From: Liolophura sinensis
Lineage: Eukaryota; Mollusca; Polyplacophora; Chitonida; Chitonidae
DNA length: 60,000 nucleotides
NCBI RefSeq assembly: GCF_032854445.1
Contig: NC_088295.1
Coordinates: forward strand, 5,336,501-5,396,500
Direction: 5' to 3'
Below, piece after piece: positions 9,801 to 19,505 of this stretch (position 1 is the first letter of the stretch; every line of letters begins with the position of its first letter). The notes below the pieces were generated by a model. It was not told the DNA's origin. It was given only the letters and a program-made list of their open reading frames with translations, and ran no database searches. The position numbers and the translations under genes were made by a program.

Positions 9801-12800
9801 TCAAAATGTGAAAGCTGCAAAATGCAACATAAAACAATCAGTCGGGGCCGGTAGATCCAGGATCAATCCTTGATCGAGTCACACCTAAGACTTTAAAAGA
9901 GGTTGTAAATTCCTGGCTTGGCGTTCAGCATGAAGGGGACAGTGCAACGACTGGTTGAACCGTATCAGTATAATGGCTCGGGCGGGGCGGCTTACTTGCC
10001 TTTGGTAAGTCGTCTCAGTGAAGCAGCACTAAATAAAAGAGCGGTGGAAATCCGTCCTGCAACAAGGAGGCACATTACACGTACATACACCCTAAGGATT
10101 CATTCGTCGTCATATGACTGAAAAATGGTTGAGCACGGCGTTAAACCCCAAGCACTCACTCACTCACTAAAACGATCAGTTAGTTTCGACCAAGATCGCC
10201 TTTATGTGCCACACAGGTTCTTGGTTCTGATATACATTTTGTGTGCCAGAGAGGTAGGCCGTTCTGATATCTTCTTTCTGTGCATGGCAAGTACGTCGTT
10301 CTGATATCTTTTTTGTGTGCCCGGCAAGTACGTCGTTGTGATAACGATTTTGTGTGCTTTGTAGGCACATCGTTCTGATATCGTATCTGTATGCCCGGCA
10401 GGCATGTCGTTCTGATATCGTTTTGCGGCCTCTAGGTACGTCGTTCTGATATAGTTTTTGTGTTCCCGACAGGTCCATCGTTTTGATTTCGTTATGTGTT
10501 TCCGACAGGTACGTCGTCTTGACGTCCAAACATGCAGAGGGCTTCACGAACTGGCAGTCTGAAGTGGCTTGGAACTGGAATTCGGTGGATACCGGTCCTC
10601 ACAGGGACCTTGTCGGTAAGGGACATATGTAAACACAATCATCAGTCATTGCAATGCCAGGGTTGTGGGATCTATGGATTTCCCAATTCAAGCTATGGTC
10701 GTATTCATTGTCTTTCCCAAATCATTGAAAAACCCATGATCCATTGCGTTACATAGTTTTGAAGAAAAAGTGTTGTTGAAAGCTGACTCACAGACGTGGA
10801 ATGCCCTATAGGGTCTATAACGGTGAAGTATTTAACTAGACTTGATTTAAACACACATTGTAAGTGAAATGTTTTCGAGTACGGTGTAAAACACCAATCA
10901 AATAAATAAAACACATATTAAGTGTACTATGGTAGAAATGCGTTTTTTCAGCCAGTATGTACTCCGAACTAAATAACTACGGCCATTCGGTTAACCGTAC
11001 TGTTACAGCTGACCTGGCGGCGGCAGTCCGCGGTAAGACAGACGTCCATTTCGGTCTTTACCACTGTCTGTACGAGTGGTTCCACCCTTACTACGTTCAG
11101 GACAAGAAAAATAACTTCACTACGAATGATTTTCCTAAAGTAAGTAATCTGTCTTTAAAATTTTCCAACAATTTACTAAAAACATCAGCCCAAGTGATGT
11201 AATTTAAAAGAGTGCATAAGCTTAGCAAAGCTAGCTTCCGACGTTTGCTCTCCTGTGCCTTTCATCCACAGGTTAGTCAGATATATCTGGCAAGCTGGGG
11301 TGACTTTAGCTCAGGACCTTAGGTGTACCTGGCAAACTAGGGTCACTTTAGCTCAGGCGGCTAGTGAGATACCTGACAAGCTGTTGTGACATTACCTCAG
11401 GCGGCTAGTCAGGTATACCTGGCAATCTGTGGTGACTTTGGCTCAATGCGTTAGTCAAGGTGTACCTGGCAATCTGTGGTGACTTTAGCTCAGGACGTTA
11501 GTCAAGTATATCTGGCAAACTGAGTTCACTTTAGCTCAGGACCTTAGGTGTACCTGGCAAACTAGGGTCACTTTAGCTCAGGCGGCTAGAGGTGCCTGGC
11601 AAGCTGTGGTGACATCACCTCAGGACGTTAGTTTGGTATACCTGGTGAGCTGTGATGACTTTAGCTCAGGACGTTAGTCACGTATACCTGGCAATCTGTG
11701 GTGACTTTAGCTCAGGACGTAAGTCGGGTATACCTGGCAATCTGTGGTGACTTTGGCTCAATGCGTTAGTCAAGGTGTACCTGGCAATCTGTGGTGACTT
11801 TAGCTCAGGACGTTAGTCAGGTATATCTGGCAAACTGAGTTCACTTTAGCTCAGGACCTTAGGTGTACCTGGCAAACTAGGGTCACTTTAGCTCAGGCGG
11901 CTAGAGGTGCCTGGCAAGCTGTGGTGACATCACCTCAGGACGTTAGTTTGGTATACCTGGTGAGCTGTGATGACTTTAGCTCAGGACGTTAGTCACGTAT
12001 ACCTGGCAATCGGTGGTGACTTTAGCTCAGGACGTAAGTCGGGTATACCTGGCAATCTGTGGTGACATTAGCTCAGGACGTTAGTCGGGTTTACCTGCCA
12101 ATCTGTGGTGACTTTAGCTCAGGACGTTAGTCGGGTATACCTCGCGAGCTGCGATGACTTTAGTTCAGGAGGTTAGTGAAGTGTAGAAGCCAACCTGGCC
12201 AGTGGCGGGGAGTTATTTCAAACTCCGCCACAAACCTATGTCGTCGTATGTATTAAACTGTGTTCGATTCTCCCTATTTCAGACAAAGGCGATGCCAGAG
12301 CTGTATGAAATCGTGAAAGCGTACAAGCCGGATCTAATCTTCTCGGATGGGGACTGGGAGGCTCCGGACACTTACTGGAACTCAACAAACTTCTTGGCCT
12401 GGCTCTACAATGAGAGGTATGCAACGAATTCTTAAACGAGATGAACATAACGACAGAGACAAGCGGCTATCACAAACAAATGACCATGTGTCCTTGATAC
12501 ATTTACACTAGTTTTCAGCGCGATATTAGATGGACCACTGTAAGCCCAGAGAAGCCTCTAATTGGTATCTAATCCGTGGGTTCTTCCTGAAGACGACTAT
12601 ACCTTGACCTATGAGGTTGCATGTTCAGATCCAGCTTCCGCTGATTCGCCAGTGATTTTGTGAAGGCTAGGAGTTTGGCTTGATACTTGAAAAGCTGCTG
12701 TGATTCTCTCAAGGAACGGGTCACTTTCCTCCACCCATATGCTAAACCTGAACACCGTCTCTTATTGTGACATTAAAAAAACATGGCTAAACAAACAGTT

Positions 12801-15800
12801 AAATTAATGAACCCAGCATTAACCGGATACATTTCTTCAATTTGCAGCCCTGTCAAGGATTATGTTGTTGTCAACGACAGGTGGGGAATGAACTGTTCCT
12901 GTACCCACGGAGGCTACTACGACTGCAAGGACCGCTATAACCCAGGTAAGAACATTTCCGTACCCGGTCCTCCTTTGTTCCTCTCACCACTGTTCCGTAG
13001 ACACCACGATTGTGTGTAGACCGTTATAACCCAGGTAAGCACATAACATTCCCGTACCCGTTCCTTCCTGGTTCCTTCAACCATCATGACCCCTGATCTA
13101 TAGGTACTACGACTGTATCTTGACCGTTATAACCCAGGTAAGAACAAGGTAATAATTTTTAGAGCTTCATTCATCAAGATTAAATATGAGCAAAGCTGAT
13201 AGTGTTAATCGTTATTGGTATGTGCAATACAATTTTTGGTGCTGTGCAGAAGGTTGAAGAAAAAAACTGAATGTGCATAGAAAGTACAGCTTGGGGTGGG
13301 GATGACAATTGGTACGACAGGTGGTCAAATGAACCTGTTCTGTTCCCGTTCCTCTACCGTCCCTTCCTCCACTGCTCCAAACCTGTTCTGTGCCGGTTCC
13401 TCCACCGTACCTTTCTTCATAGCTCCAAACTTGTTCTGTACCCGTTCCTCTACCGTACCTTTCTTCACAGCTTCAAACCTGTTCTGTACCCGATCCTCTA
13501 CCGTACCTTCCTCCACTGCTCCAAACCTGTTCTGTGCCTGTTCCTCTACCGTACCTTCTTCACTGCTCCAAACCTGTTCTATACCCGATCCTCTACCGTA
13601 CCTTCCTCCACTGCTCCAAACCTGTTCTGTACCCGATCCTCTACCTTACCTTTCTTCACTGCTCCAAACCTGTTCTGTACCCGTTCCTCTACCGTACCTT
13701 CCTCCACTGCTCCAAACCTGTTCTGTACCCGTTCCTCTACCGTACCTTCCTTCACTGCTCCAAACCTGTTCTGTACCCGATCCTCTACCGTACCTTCCTC
13801 CACTGCTCCAAACCTGTTCTGTACCCGATCCTCTACCGTACCTTCCTCCACTGCTCCAAACCTGTTCTGTACCCGTTCCTCTACCGTACCTTCCTCCATT
13901 ACTCCAAACCTGTTCTGTACCCGATCCTCTGACGTACCTTCCTTCACTGCTCCAAACCTGTTCTGTACCCGTTCCTCTACCGTCCCCTCCTTCACTACTC
14001 CAAACCTGTTCTGTACCCGTTCCTCTACCGTACGTTCTTTTACTGCTCCATCCGATAATTGTCTTAAACGTTGAAGCAGCATAAGATATAAGCCTGTTTC
14101 TAGTTTGTTTTCGTATAATTAAAATATTTTTTCTGTCATTGATCCAGTTGTCCAACCATTTCATTAAGCTCTGCATCTTCTAAGTACTTTTTGAGAGGTA
14201 AATCTAGTTTACAAGCTTTATTGACATTTGATTAAGATGTTCTATAACGGAAGATGCGTCTCAATTGTTCGTGGCCGCCCGAAGCCGCGTCGTCCAGATG
14301 CAGCTGTGTTCCGACTATGTTTCGGTATCTTCACCAGGTTCCCTACAGAAGCACAAGTGGGAGAACGCTATGACGATAGACCGCGAATCATGGGGGTACC
14401 GCCGGAACGCCGCCCTGGCAGACTACCTGAGTATTGAGGAAATACTGGCCACGCTCGCCATGACCGTTAGGTAAGCACTGATACACTTAAAAAACATAAT
14501 CTGTTAAATTTAACAGAAAGTCTCTTGTTTCAGTGGTGGTAGGATGGATTCTGTTAGTGTGGCAGATCATTCTGTTAAACACATTCTGTTTAAGCCAGCC
14601 ACTAAAGCGGAATCAATAAATAAAGTAGTATTCCAGAAATACTCTAAAACTATTTTTAAAATTCTACTCCGCTTATCAACAAAAAATAGCAAACAATCCT
14701 CAGTACCTAGCCACCCATAGGGTGACGCCATTTTGCCATGTTATAGCTATCTAGAGTGATGTCACAAAACCTCCTACCATCGGTATGAAGCAATGTGAGA
14801 ATGAGAAAATACACACAATAACGTCTGATTCCCAACCAAAGAGTATCACCTCTGTTCCATGTTCAAAGTGCCAATTTTCTTTTAATTTGGCGATCAGTCA
14901 TTGCGATGCTTGTGGGAACAAGCGTCGTGTTTTAGCAATTCGTCTCATCCTCGTCCTGCATGGGTGTAAGCATTTGGTCCAGGCGACTGTACCGACTTCA
15001 GGCAATTTACCGATCATAGCAGGACCTTCTGATTGATAACAGACTCTTTCGTTCAGATTTTGGGAAGATATTTTCGTACTAAATCGGTCTTTGCTCAGGA
15101 AAAATTATGCAAAGTCACGATATTTTTCTTCAAGCAATGATCGAATCTCCCGAAGTGGTTGTCTTGCCAGCTCACCCTGACAAGTTAATGCAGTATCCTG
15201 CGCAACATGTACGCATTGTGACACGGGCTGCCGTTCTCAGTTCACTGCTCATAAATGTGTGGTCTAAAATGCTTCAGTTTAACGCTTAAACTAACTGCAA
15301 AAGTCAATTTGCATCGGTATCTGTCTGTCCGTTATAAGACGCGACACTGACAAACGAGAGAAAATAGGTTTTTTGATAGCGAATTGTTACGAGACGCTGT
15401 CAGCGCTAGTGATTGGCCAAGTTCATAATATGGCTACTCGGAGTGAATTATGTCAGTGCCATATCCCCAATGCTGAACTTCATCTTCTCGGCTTGCAAAA
15501 ATTTATACAATTTTTTTACACATTTTTCGTTGGTAACTGCGTCCTGTATAATTTTCTGATGAATACTTCTCAATTTACTGTTCTCCTTACCTGATCTTTC
15601 CGTTGACTGTACTGCTGCCCAGTCACATAACCTGACTGACAAGCCATATACACGTCATTAATTACGGCCTACCGATGGATGTAATTGTAAATGTTTTGAA
15701 AGATGAGGAGACGACCAACAAAAATCCGGGTCAGGGTAGACCTAAGGCAAGAACCGTGCAGTGAATAAATTTTATCCACTCAGAATTAAGGACCCAACAG

Positions 15801-16784
15801 GTACTCATAGTACCTTTAATGGGTTAATACTTTGTTTAGACAGGTGAAGTCTAAATCATGCACATACTCTCTGCTCTTTGTTGATAGCACCGGAGGGAAC
15901 ATGTTAATGAACGTGGGACCTTCTGCTGACGGAAGAATAAATCCTATTTTTGAGGAGAGACTTCGTCAGATGGGACAGTGGCTGGGAGTGAACGGGGAGG
16001 CGATATACAAGACAAAACCTTGGGTGCATCAGAACGATACCAGAACACCCGGTATCTGGTAAGTTTGAACTACTGGAAAAGAGAGATCTAAAGCTGTTGT
16101 GGCAGTGATAATCTAGTCGCCATGACGAAAAGTATCGTCCTCCTATAGTATTAGTTACATGGTCACTCAGTGTTAGGATACGGAAATATATGGTTATACA
16201 GGGGTTGTTTACTGTAGGGGTAGGGTGTATAACACATCAATCTCACACATAGTTTGTGAGATGCCCGAAAGTTGCCCGAAAGTTTTTCTACTTAACCATC
16301 ATTCAATAACCAATTATGGAAGCTGGATAGGACCATCGTCGTACCATCGCTTCGCATCATCGTGCCATCGCTTCGCATCATCGTGCCATCGCTTCGCGTC
16401 ATCGTGCCATCGCTTCGCATCATCGTGCCATCGCTTCGTGCCATCGCCGAGGATGGAACGATGGTACGATGTTGACCTTATCCGGCTTCCATAGACAATA
16501 CTCTCTCTGAGATCTATGTGTTTGTCTGCTCCAGGTACACGACCAGTAAAGCCAGTCCCGTGGTGTACGTCTTCTTCCAGACATGGCCGGACCAGGGCGA
16601 GCTCTACCTGGGGGCACCCGCTACCACACAGTCAACCACGGTCAGCCTGATAGGCTACCCTGGCAACTTCACTTGGGATGCCACCAACCCCACCGGCATC
16701 AACATCTACTTCCCAGCTATCCCATATAACAAGATGCCATGCCTTTGGGGGTGGATTATAAAATTAGAAAATCTCGCCAATTAA
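6898..16784 (+). CDS. Alpha-L-fucosidase (GH29), unit 1, 8 exons
   Basis: Secreted or lysosomal glycosidase that removes terminal alpha-L-fucose. Exons by splice site and phase: 6898-7268, 10509-10615, 11009-11139, 12283-12416, 12848-12945, 14338-14470, 15888-16058 and 16535-16784 (TAA). They join without a stop into 464 residues, close to the usual animal length. Visible landmarks are a signal peptide (1-22), FIHWG (48-52), EWFW (69-72), [15 protein letters not shown] (exon 2), SDGDW with the expected nucleophile Asp225, NDRWG (exon 5), HKWEN with the expected acid/base Glu289, and a C-terminal domain ending KLENLAN. N-glycosylation sequons occur at NST, NCS, NDT and NFT. The conserved His-His pair in exon 2 is His-Ala here. 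For exon 3 I chose the acceptor 'ctgttacag' because it gives the expected spacing; 'ttttcag' at 10950 would add about 19 unmatched residues. Every large intron carries a minisatellite. Exon 1A could substitute for the first exon. Confidence 0.92.
7390..7645. repeat. 40-bp minisatellite in intron 1
   Basis: Six or so copies of the unit seen at 4870-5200. The final copy reads 'ccggagccaggtgatcag', closely matching the end of exon 1 and its donor ('ccggagccaggtaatcag'). Confidence 0.85.
8401..9158 (-). mobile_element. Solo LTR, 758 bp, unit 1 only
   Basis: Begins TGTTACGACC and ends GCACATAACA, so the termini are TGTTA..TAACA. It is flanked by a perfect 4-bp target duplication 'atag' (8397-8400 and 9159-9162). 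The matching place in unit 2 (about 37914-37920) has a single 'atag' and no insert, i.e. an empty site. On the minus strand it holds a TATA-like 'ctatataagac' followed by AATAAA-type signals, which suggests minus orientation. No internal retrotransposon region remains. The short target duplication and termini fit a Gypsy-type element. Confidence 0.87.
9200..9840. other. Intron 1 sequence with no recognised gene
   Basis: Conserved between the units (about 37975-38640). It includes a non-repetitive stretch with 'gagtctcgggttcagtctgg' but no splice-bounded reading frame that I can support. Confidence 0.5.
9843..10168 (+). mobile_element. SINE with 12-bp target duplication, unit 1 only
   Basis: Starts with a partial tRNA-like head containing a B-box-like 'gtagatccaggatcaatcc'. 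It has the body 'ttggcgttcagcatgaag', and ends 'cacggcgttaaaccccaagc' plus an (actc)n tail. Flanks are 'aaaacaatcagt' (9831-9842) and 'aaaacgatcagt' (10169-10180), 11 of 12 identical. Unit 2 has one copy of this site and no element (38640-38660). Its 5' part is related to the element at 30880-31075. Confidence 0.82.
10195..10508 (+). repeat. ~37-bp array of exon 2 acceptor copies
   Basis: About nine tandem units end in an AG followed by a variant of GTACGTCGTTCTGAT, e.g. 'cccggcaagtacgtcgtt' and 'cctctaggtacgtcgttc'. The real exon 2 acceptor is 'ttccgacag' followed by GTACGTCGTCTTGA. Since that exon sequence encodes the family-conserved Tyr-Val-Val-Leu, the exon is the likely source and the array the derivative. 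The array lies directly before the true acceptor and could act as a run of decoy 3' splice sites. Confidence 0.85.
10870..10912 (+). mobile_element. SINE 3' tail fragment
   Basis: 'gagtacggtgtaaaacacca' followed by atcaaataaataaaacac is the conserved 3' end typical of the SINE family seen elsewhere in the window. The rest of the element is absent. It is also present in unit 2 at about 39428-39470, so it is older than the duplication. Confidence 0.65.
11270..12185. repeat. 46-bp minisatellite filling intron 3
   Basis: About twenty copies of a 46-bp unit with 'gtatacctggcaatctgtgg', 'tgactttagctcagga' and 'cgttagtca'. A block of several units (about 11460-11700 and 11760-12000) is itself repeated nearly unchanged, so there is higher-order duplication. 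Confidence 0.93.
12918..13145 (+). repeat. Triplicated exon 5 donor
   Basis: The end of exon 5 with its donor (GCTATAACCCAG, then gtaag, at 12945/12946) is repeated as 'gttataacccaggtaag' at 13034/13035 and 13137/13138, at ~90-103 bp spacing. The third copy is preceded by 'ctatag' and a tyrosine-rich echo of GGCTACTACGACTG, so it resembles a 35-bp micro-exon. Use of the second donor would bring in a TAG at 13017-13019. The first donor gives the conserved protein. Confidence 0.85.
13325..14060. repeat. 48-bp pyrimidine-rich minisatellite in intron 5
   Basis: About fifteen copies of a 48-bp unit with 'ctgttctgtacccgttcctc', 'taccgtacct' and 'ctgctccaaac'. The period is a multiple of three, so long frames are open on both strands; they are not genes. 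The unit may derive from adjacent intron sequence ('cgtacccgttccttcctgg'). Confidence 0.93.
14471..15887. other. Intron 6, no gene recognised
   Basis: Conserved in unit 2 (42820-44230). It contains a short frame with two CxxC pairs (about 14785-15036), but that frame is broken in unit 2. I see no repeats or clear mobile element. Confidence 0.5.
16340..16447. repeat. 21-bp minisatellite in intron 7
   Basis: Five copies of 'cgcttcgcatcatcgtgcca' ending about 85 bp before the exon 8 acceptor. The copy number is the same in unit 2. Confidence 0.92.
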
Positions 16785-16926
16785 TCTTTCAACGTTAGAT
16801 TTAACGTATCAGTCAAGGCTTTATTTCTTACGGCTTTAATATATACTGTCAGGGATTCCCGCTCATAGTCTGCATTTCTTTTTAGGGTTAGTCATGAAGT
16901 TAGCCTAGACATATTAAATCATTTCG

Positions 16927-16988
16927 AATAAAATTATATCCATATACCATTCACATATTTTATTGTGTCAAAATCACTGTTGAATAAA
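16927..16988 (+). terminator. Polyadenylation signals of the unit 1 gene
   Basis: Two AATAAA hexamers (16927-16932 and 16983-16988), 145 and 200 bp after the stop. The second is followed by 'gtttctgtgttctgt', a G/T-rich downstream element. Confidence 0.7.
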
Positions 16989-17981
16989 GTTTCTGTGTTC
17001 TGTATTGCTATTATTTGCTTCTCATTACACCTTTTACGAGAGGTTTGTTTGAATTTCCTTCAACATTGAGTTTAAATTTCAGACTCACTGCATAATATTA
17101 CTGTAAAATGTATATGTACGGCTCTCTACCAGATATGTCAATGAAACATAGGATTGGTCGATTCAGACAGGAATACACCATAATCAATGGCGCACAACTT
17201 CTCTGGGTTTTAGTGAAAATTTTCATCTTCGACTTCAAAAGCTGTAGAGCATCAAAACCCCACATGATATTTGAGAATTAGCAGCTTGCTGCAAATAAAA
17301 AGTCTCTTGTTAAATCCGTTACCTGGTTGATGACAGATTGCAGTTACGTCGAATTAACGGATTAATTCATTCCCCGTTGTGGATTAAATGATTATCGGGA
17401 ACGGATTCATTTGTTATTGGGTAGGGATCAATCCATTAAATCGATGGAAATGCAATTCGTCATCCCTCAGGAAACAGATTAAACGGAATATTTCTTTGAG
17501 GGCTACCAAATGGACAGAAATATTAGTATACCAGTATAGGGAATCTTGAAAATCATCATGGATTAGAATGGACTATAGGTCAATGTGGGTTTATTTGACA
17601 AATTTGACAAATATATGCCCTAACTTTCGCGTGGTACAATGCCATACCACCATACTTTTCTTTACAACATATCAAAATATCAACCGAGCATGACTTCCCT
17701 GATTTGAACTGTGGCTGCTGGACGTGAAGTCATAGCATTTTGTTACCTTAGTAACCTCCAGGTAGGTAGGAAGTAACACTGGCAAAAATGTCCTCAGCTC
17801 TTTCCAAAACAGACAAAATTCTGATATATTTTAACTAGATGTAAAGTGGCAGTGGAGAAATTTACAGTGCATCAACAACCTAAAAATGTCCCTATGGCAG
17901 TATTATCCAGTCAGTGCTCCTTCACTCTTCATTTCGGAGGCAAATCCTGCACCTATGCACCCATCGAATTTTTGGATATTT
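16989..17981. other. Intergenic, nothing recognised
   Basis: AT-rich unique sequence between the intact gene and the pseudogene, nearly identical in unit 2. No gene or repeat recognised. Confidence 0.5.
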
Positions 17982-18696
17982 GTAAAAGGCACATCTCTAC
18001 TGGTGGCCGGTGTCTGCTTGCTGGGCATGATCACCTCGAACCGGGCGCAGTACGAACCCATCTGGGAATTCATCGACAGCAGACCTCTGCTGTACTGGTA
18101 CGACGACGCAAAGATCGGCATCTTCAAGACATGGGGCGTCTGTTCAGTGCCAAACGTCCGTTACTGACCATATGGCAACACTGGGGAATGGTTCTGGCAG
18201 GGATATAAAGACAAAAACTATGAAAAAAAACCACATCTGCACGGCTTCACGTATGCTGAATTTGCACCATCTTTCCGGACCGAGTTTTTTTTACCCTGAA
18301 GAACGGGCCGACCTGTTACAGGCGTCAGGACCAAGGTAATAAAACATGTTTGTTAGGGTTTGCATTCGGGGCCACAAAACAAGATTTATTTAGGAAACGA
18401 AATATTGATTTTGTCGACTGATTTGTAAACTGAAGTCTGCCATAGAGAGGGTAGTTCGGTAGCATTTTGAGGGAGGGTGGATGAATTCGGATGGGTATGT
18501 GAAAAAAGGGAAACTTAGCACTATGCCAGTTAGTTGTAGACCGATTTCAGAACTCTCCAGGTTCTTGGGTGTTTGAATTCTTTCAGTTCGGATTTCAGGC
18601 TTCAGACATTGGGCTCGCCGTATTTCTGTGTACACGTTTTTCTCCAAATTTGACAAAAATCTTTTTCTTCAGAATGAAAATAACCGTTATTCTGTG

Positions 18697-19230
18697 TGTT
18701 ATGTATGACTATTTAACGTTTTCATGTACTGTTAGTCTGCGGACTTTTGTGTTGAGCATAACAAGCCCTGTTATATGTGTACAGCGCGGACCGGATCGAA
18801 AGCACCTTGTTCAATGCTTTGTTTATTTTATTGGCTGTTCATTGGCTGTTAATTCTGTGTTTAAGAATAGTTGAATCCACCTGGAACGTATATAAGCCGT
18901 GTTTTCTGTGCAGAGGGGAGGTATTTTTGCTGCATCCACTGGGAGCCAGGAGAGTGTGCGACGCTCTCGTATCGACAATTTGTGACTTGTGTGAATTGTG
19001 TGTTTATCCCATGGTCTTGACGTTGGATCTCCTGGAATAGGTTCCTTGGGATGCAAAGGTGAACTGGAAACTTTTAAAGACCGGTAATACTGATGTGTAT
19101 GTTTTTTTATGTTGTTGTTGTTGAACTGTCTGTAAAACTGTACGTCTCATTTTATATATAAAGCCATTGTTTACATTGTAATATTGAGTCACTGAGTCTG
19201 TTTTCTGTTGCTGTTTCCAATACCGTAACA
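18697..19230 (+). mobile_element. Solo LTR, 534 bp, shared by both units
   Basis: Termini TGTTATG..CGTAACA with a 4-bp target duplication 'tgtg' (18693-18696 and 19231-19234), sitting in intron 1 of the pseudogene. Internally there are two inverted CCAAT boxes ('ttattggctgttcattgg') and a TATA box ('gtatataagcc'), the usual LTR promoter layout on the plus strand. The same insertion is at 47040-47573, so it predates the unit duplication. Confidence 0.78.
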
Positions 19231-19324
19231 TGTGGTATAAATAAAAATAATTTTGAAGGTACAATATTGTGTTTGTGTATTTTGCAGGTGCGTGGTTCTG
19301 GCGTCTAAGAACGCAGATGGTTTC

Positions 19325-19505
19325 ACGAACTCGAACACCGGTCTTGTCGGTAAAAGACGCAATAGTCACCGATTCTCACAGCGACCTTGTCGGTAGGGAA
19401 TACCACTAACATCGTTCCTCATAGGGTCCTTGTCCGTAAGGGACACCAATAGTCACCAGTCCTCATTGTGACTTTGTCGGTAAGGAGTTCAACCGTCACC
19501 TGTCC
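19325..19505 (+). repeat. Fourfold repeat of the exon 2 donor
   Basis: The pseudogene exon 2 end and donor (CTTGTCG then gta) recurs at 19349/50, 19392/93, 19435/36 and 19479/80. Each copy is ~43-44 bp and carries an echo of CACCGGTCCTCACAGGGACC. The intact genes have only one copy at this position. Confidence 0.82.

Noticed and set aside
10951-11008. Longer exon 3 using the acceptor at 10950
   Set aside because: It would insert about 19 residues absent from the family. The acceptor ending at 11008 gives the expected length and puts the catalytic residues at 225 and 289.
13271-14082. Long repetitive reading frames on both strands in intron 5
   Set aside because: They are open only because the 48-bp unit is a multiple of three. 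The frames overlap on both strands and lie between two clear fucosidase exons.
14785-15036. Small cysteine-containing gene in intron 6
   Set aside because: No splice or start support, and the frame is broken in the otherwise near-identical unit 2.
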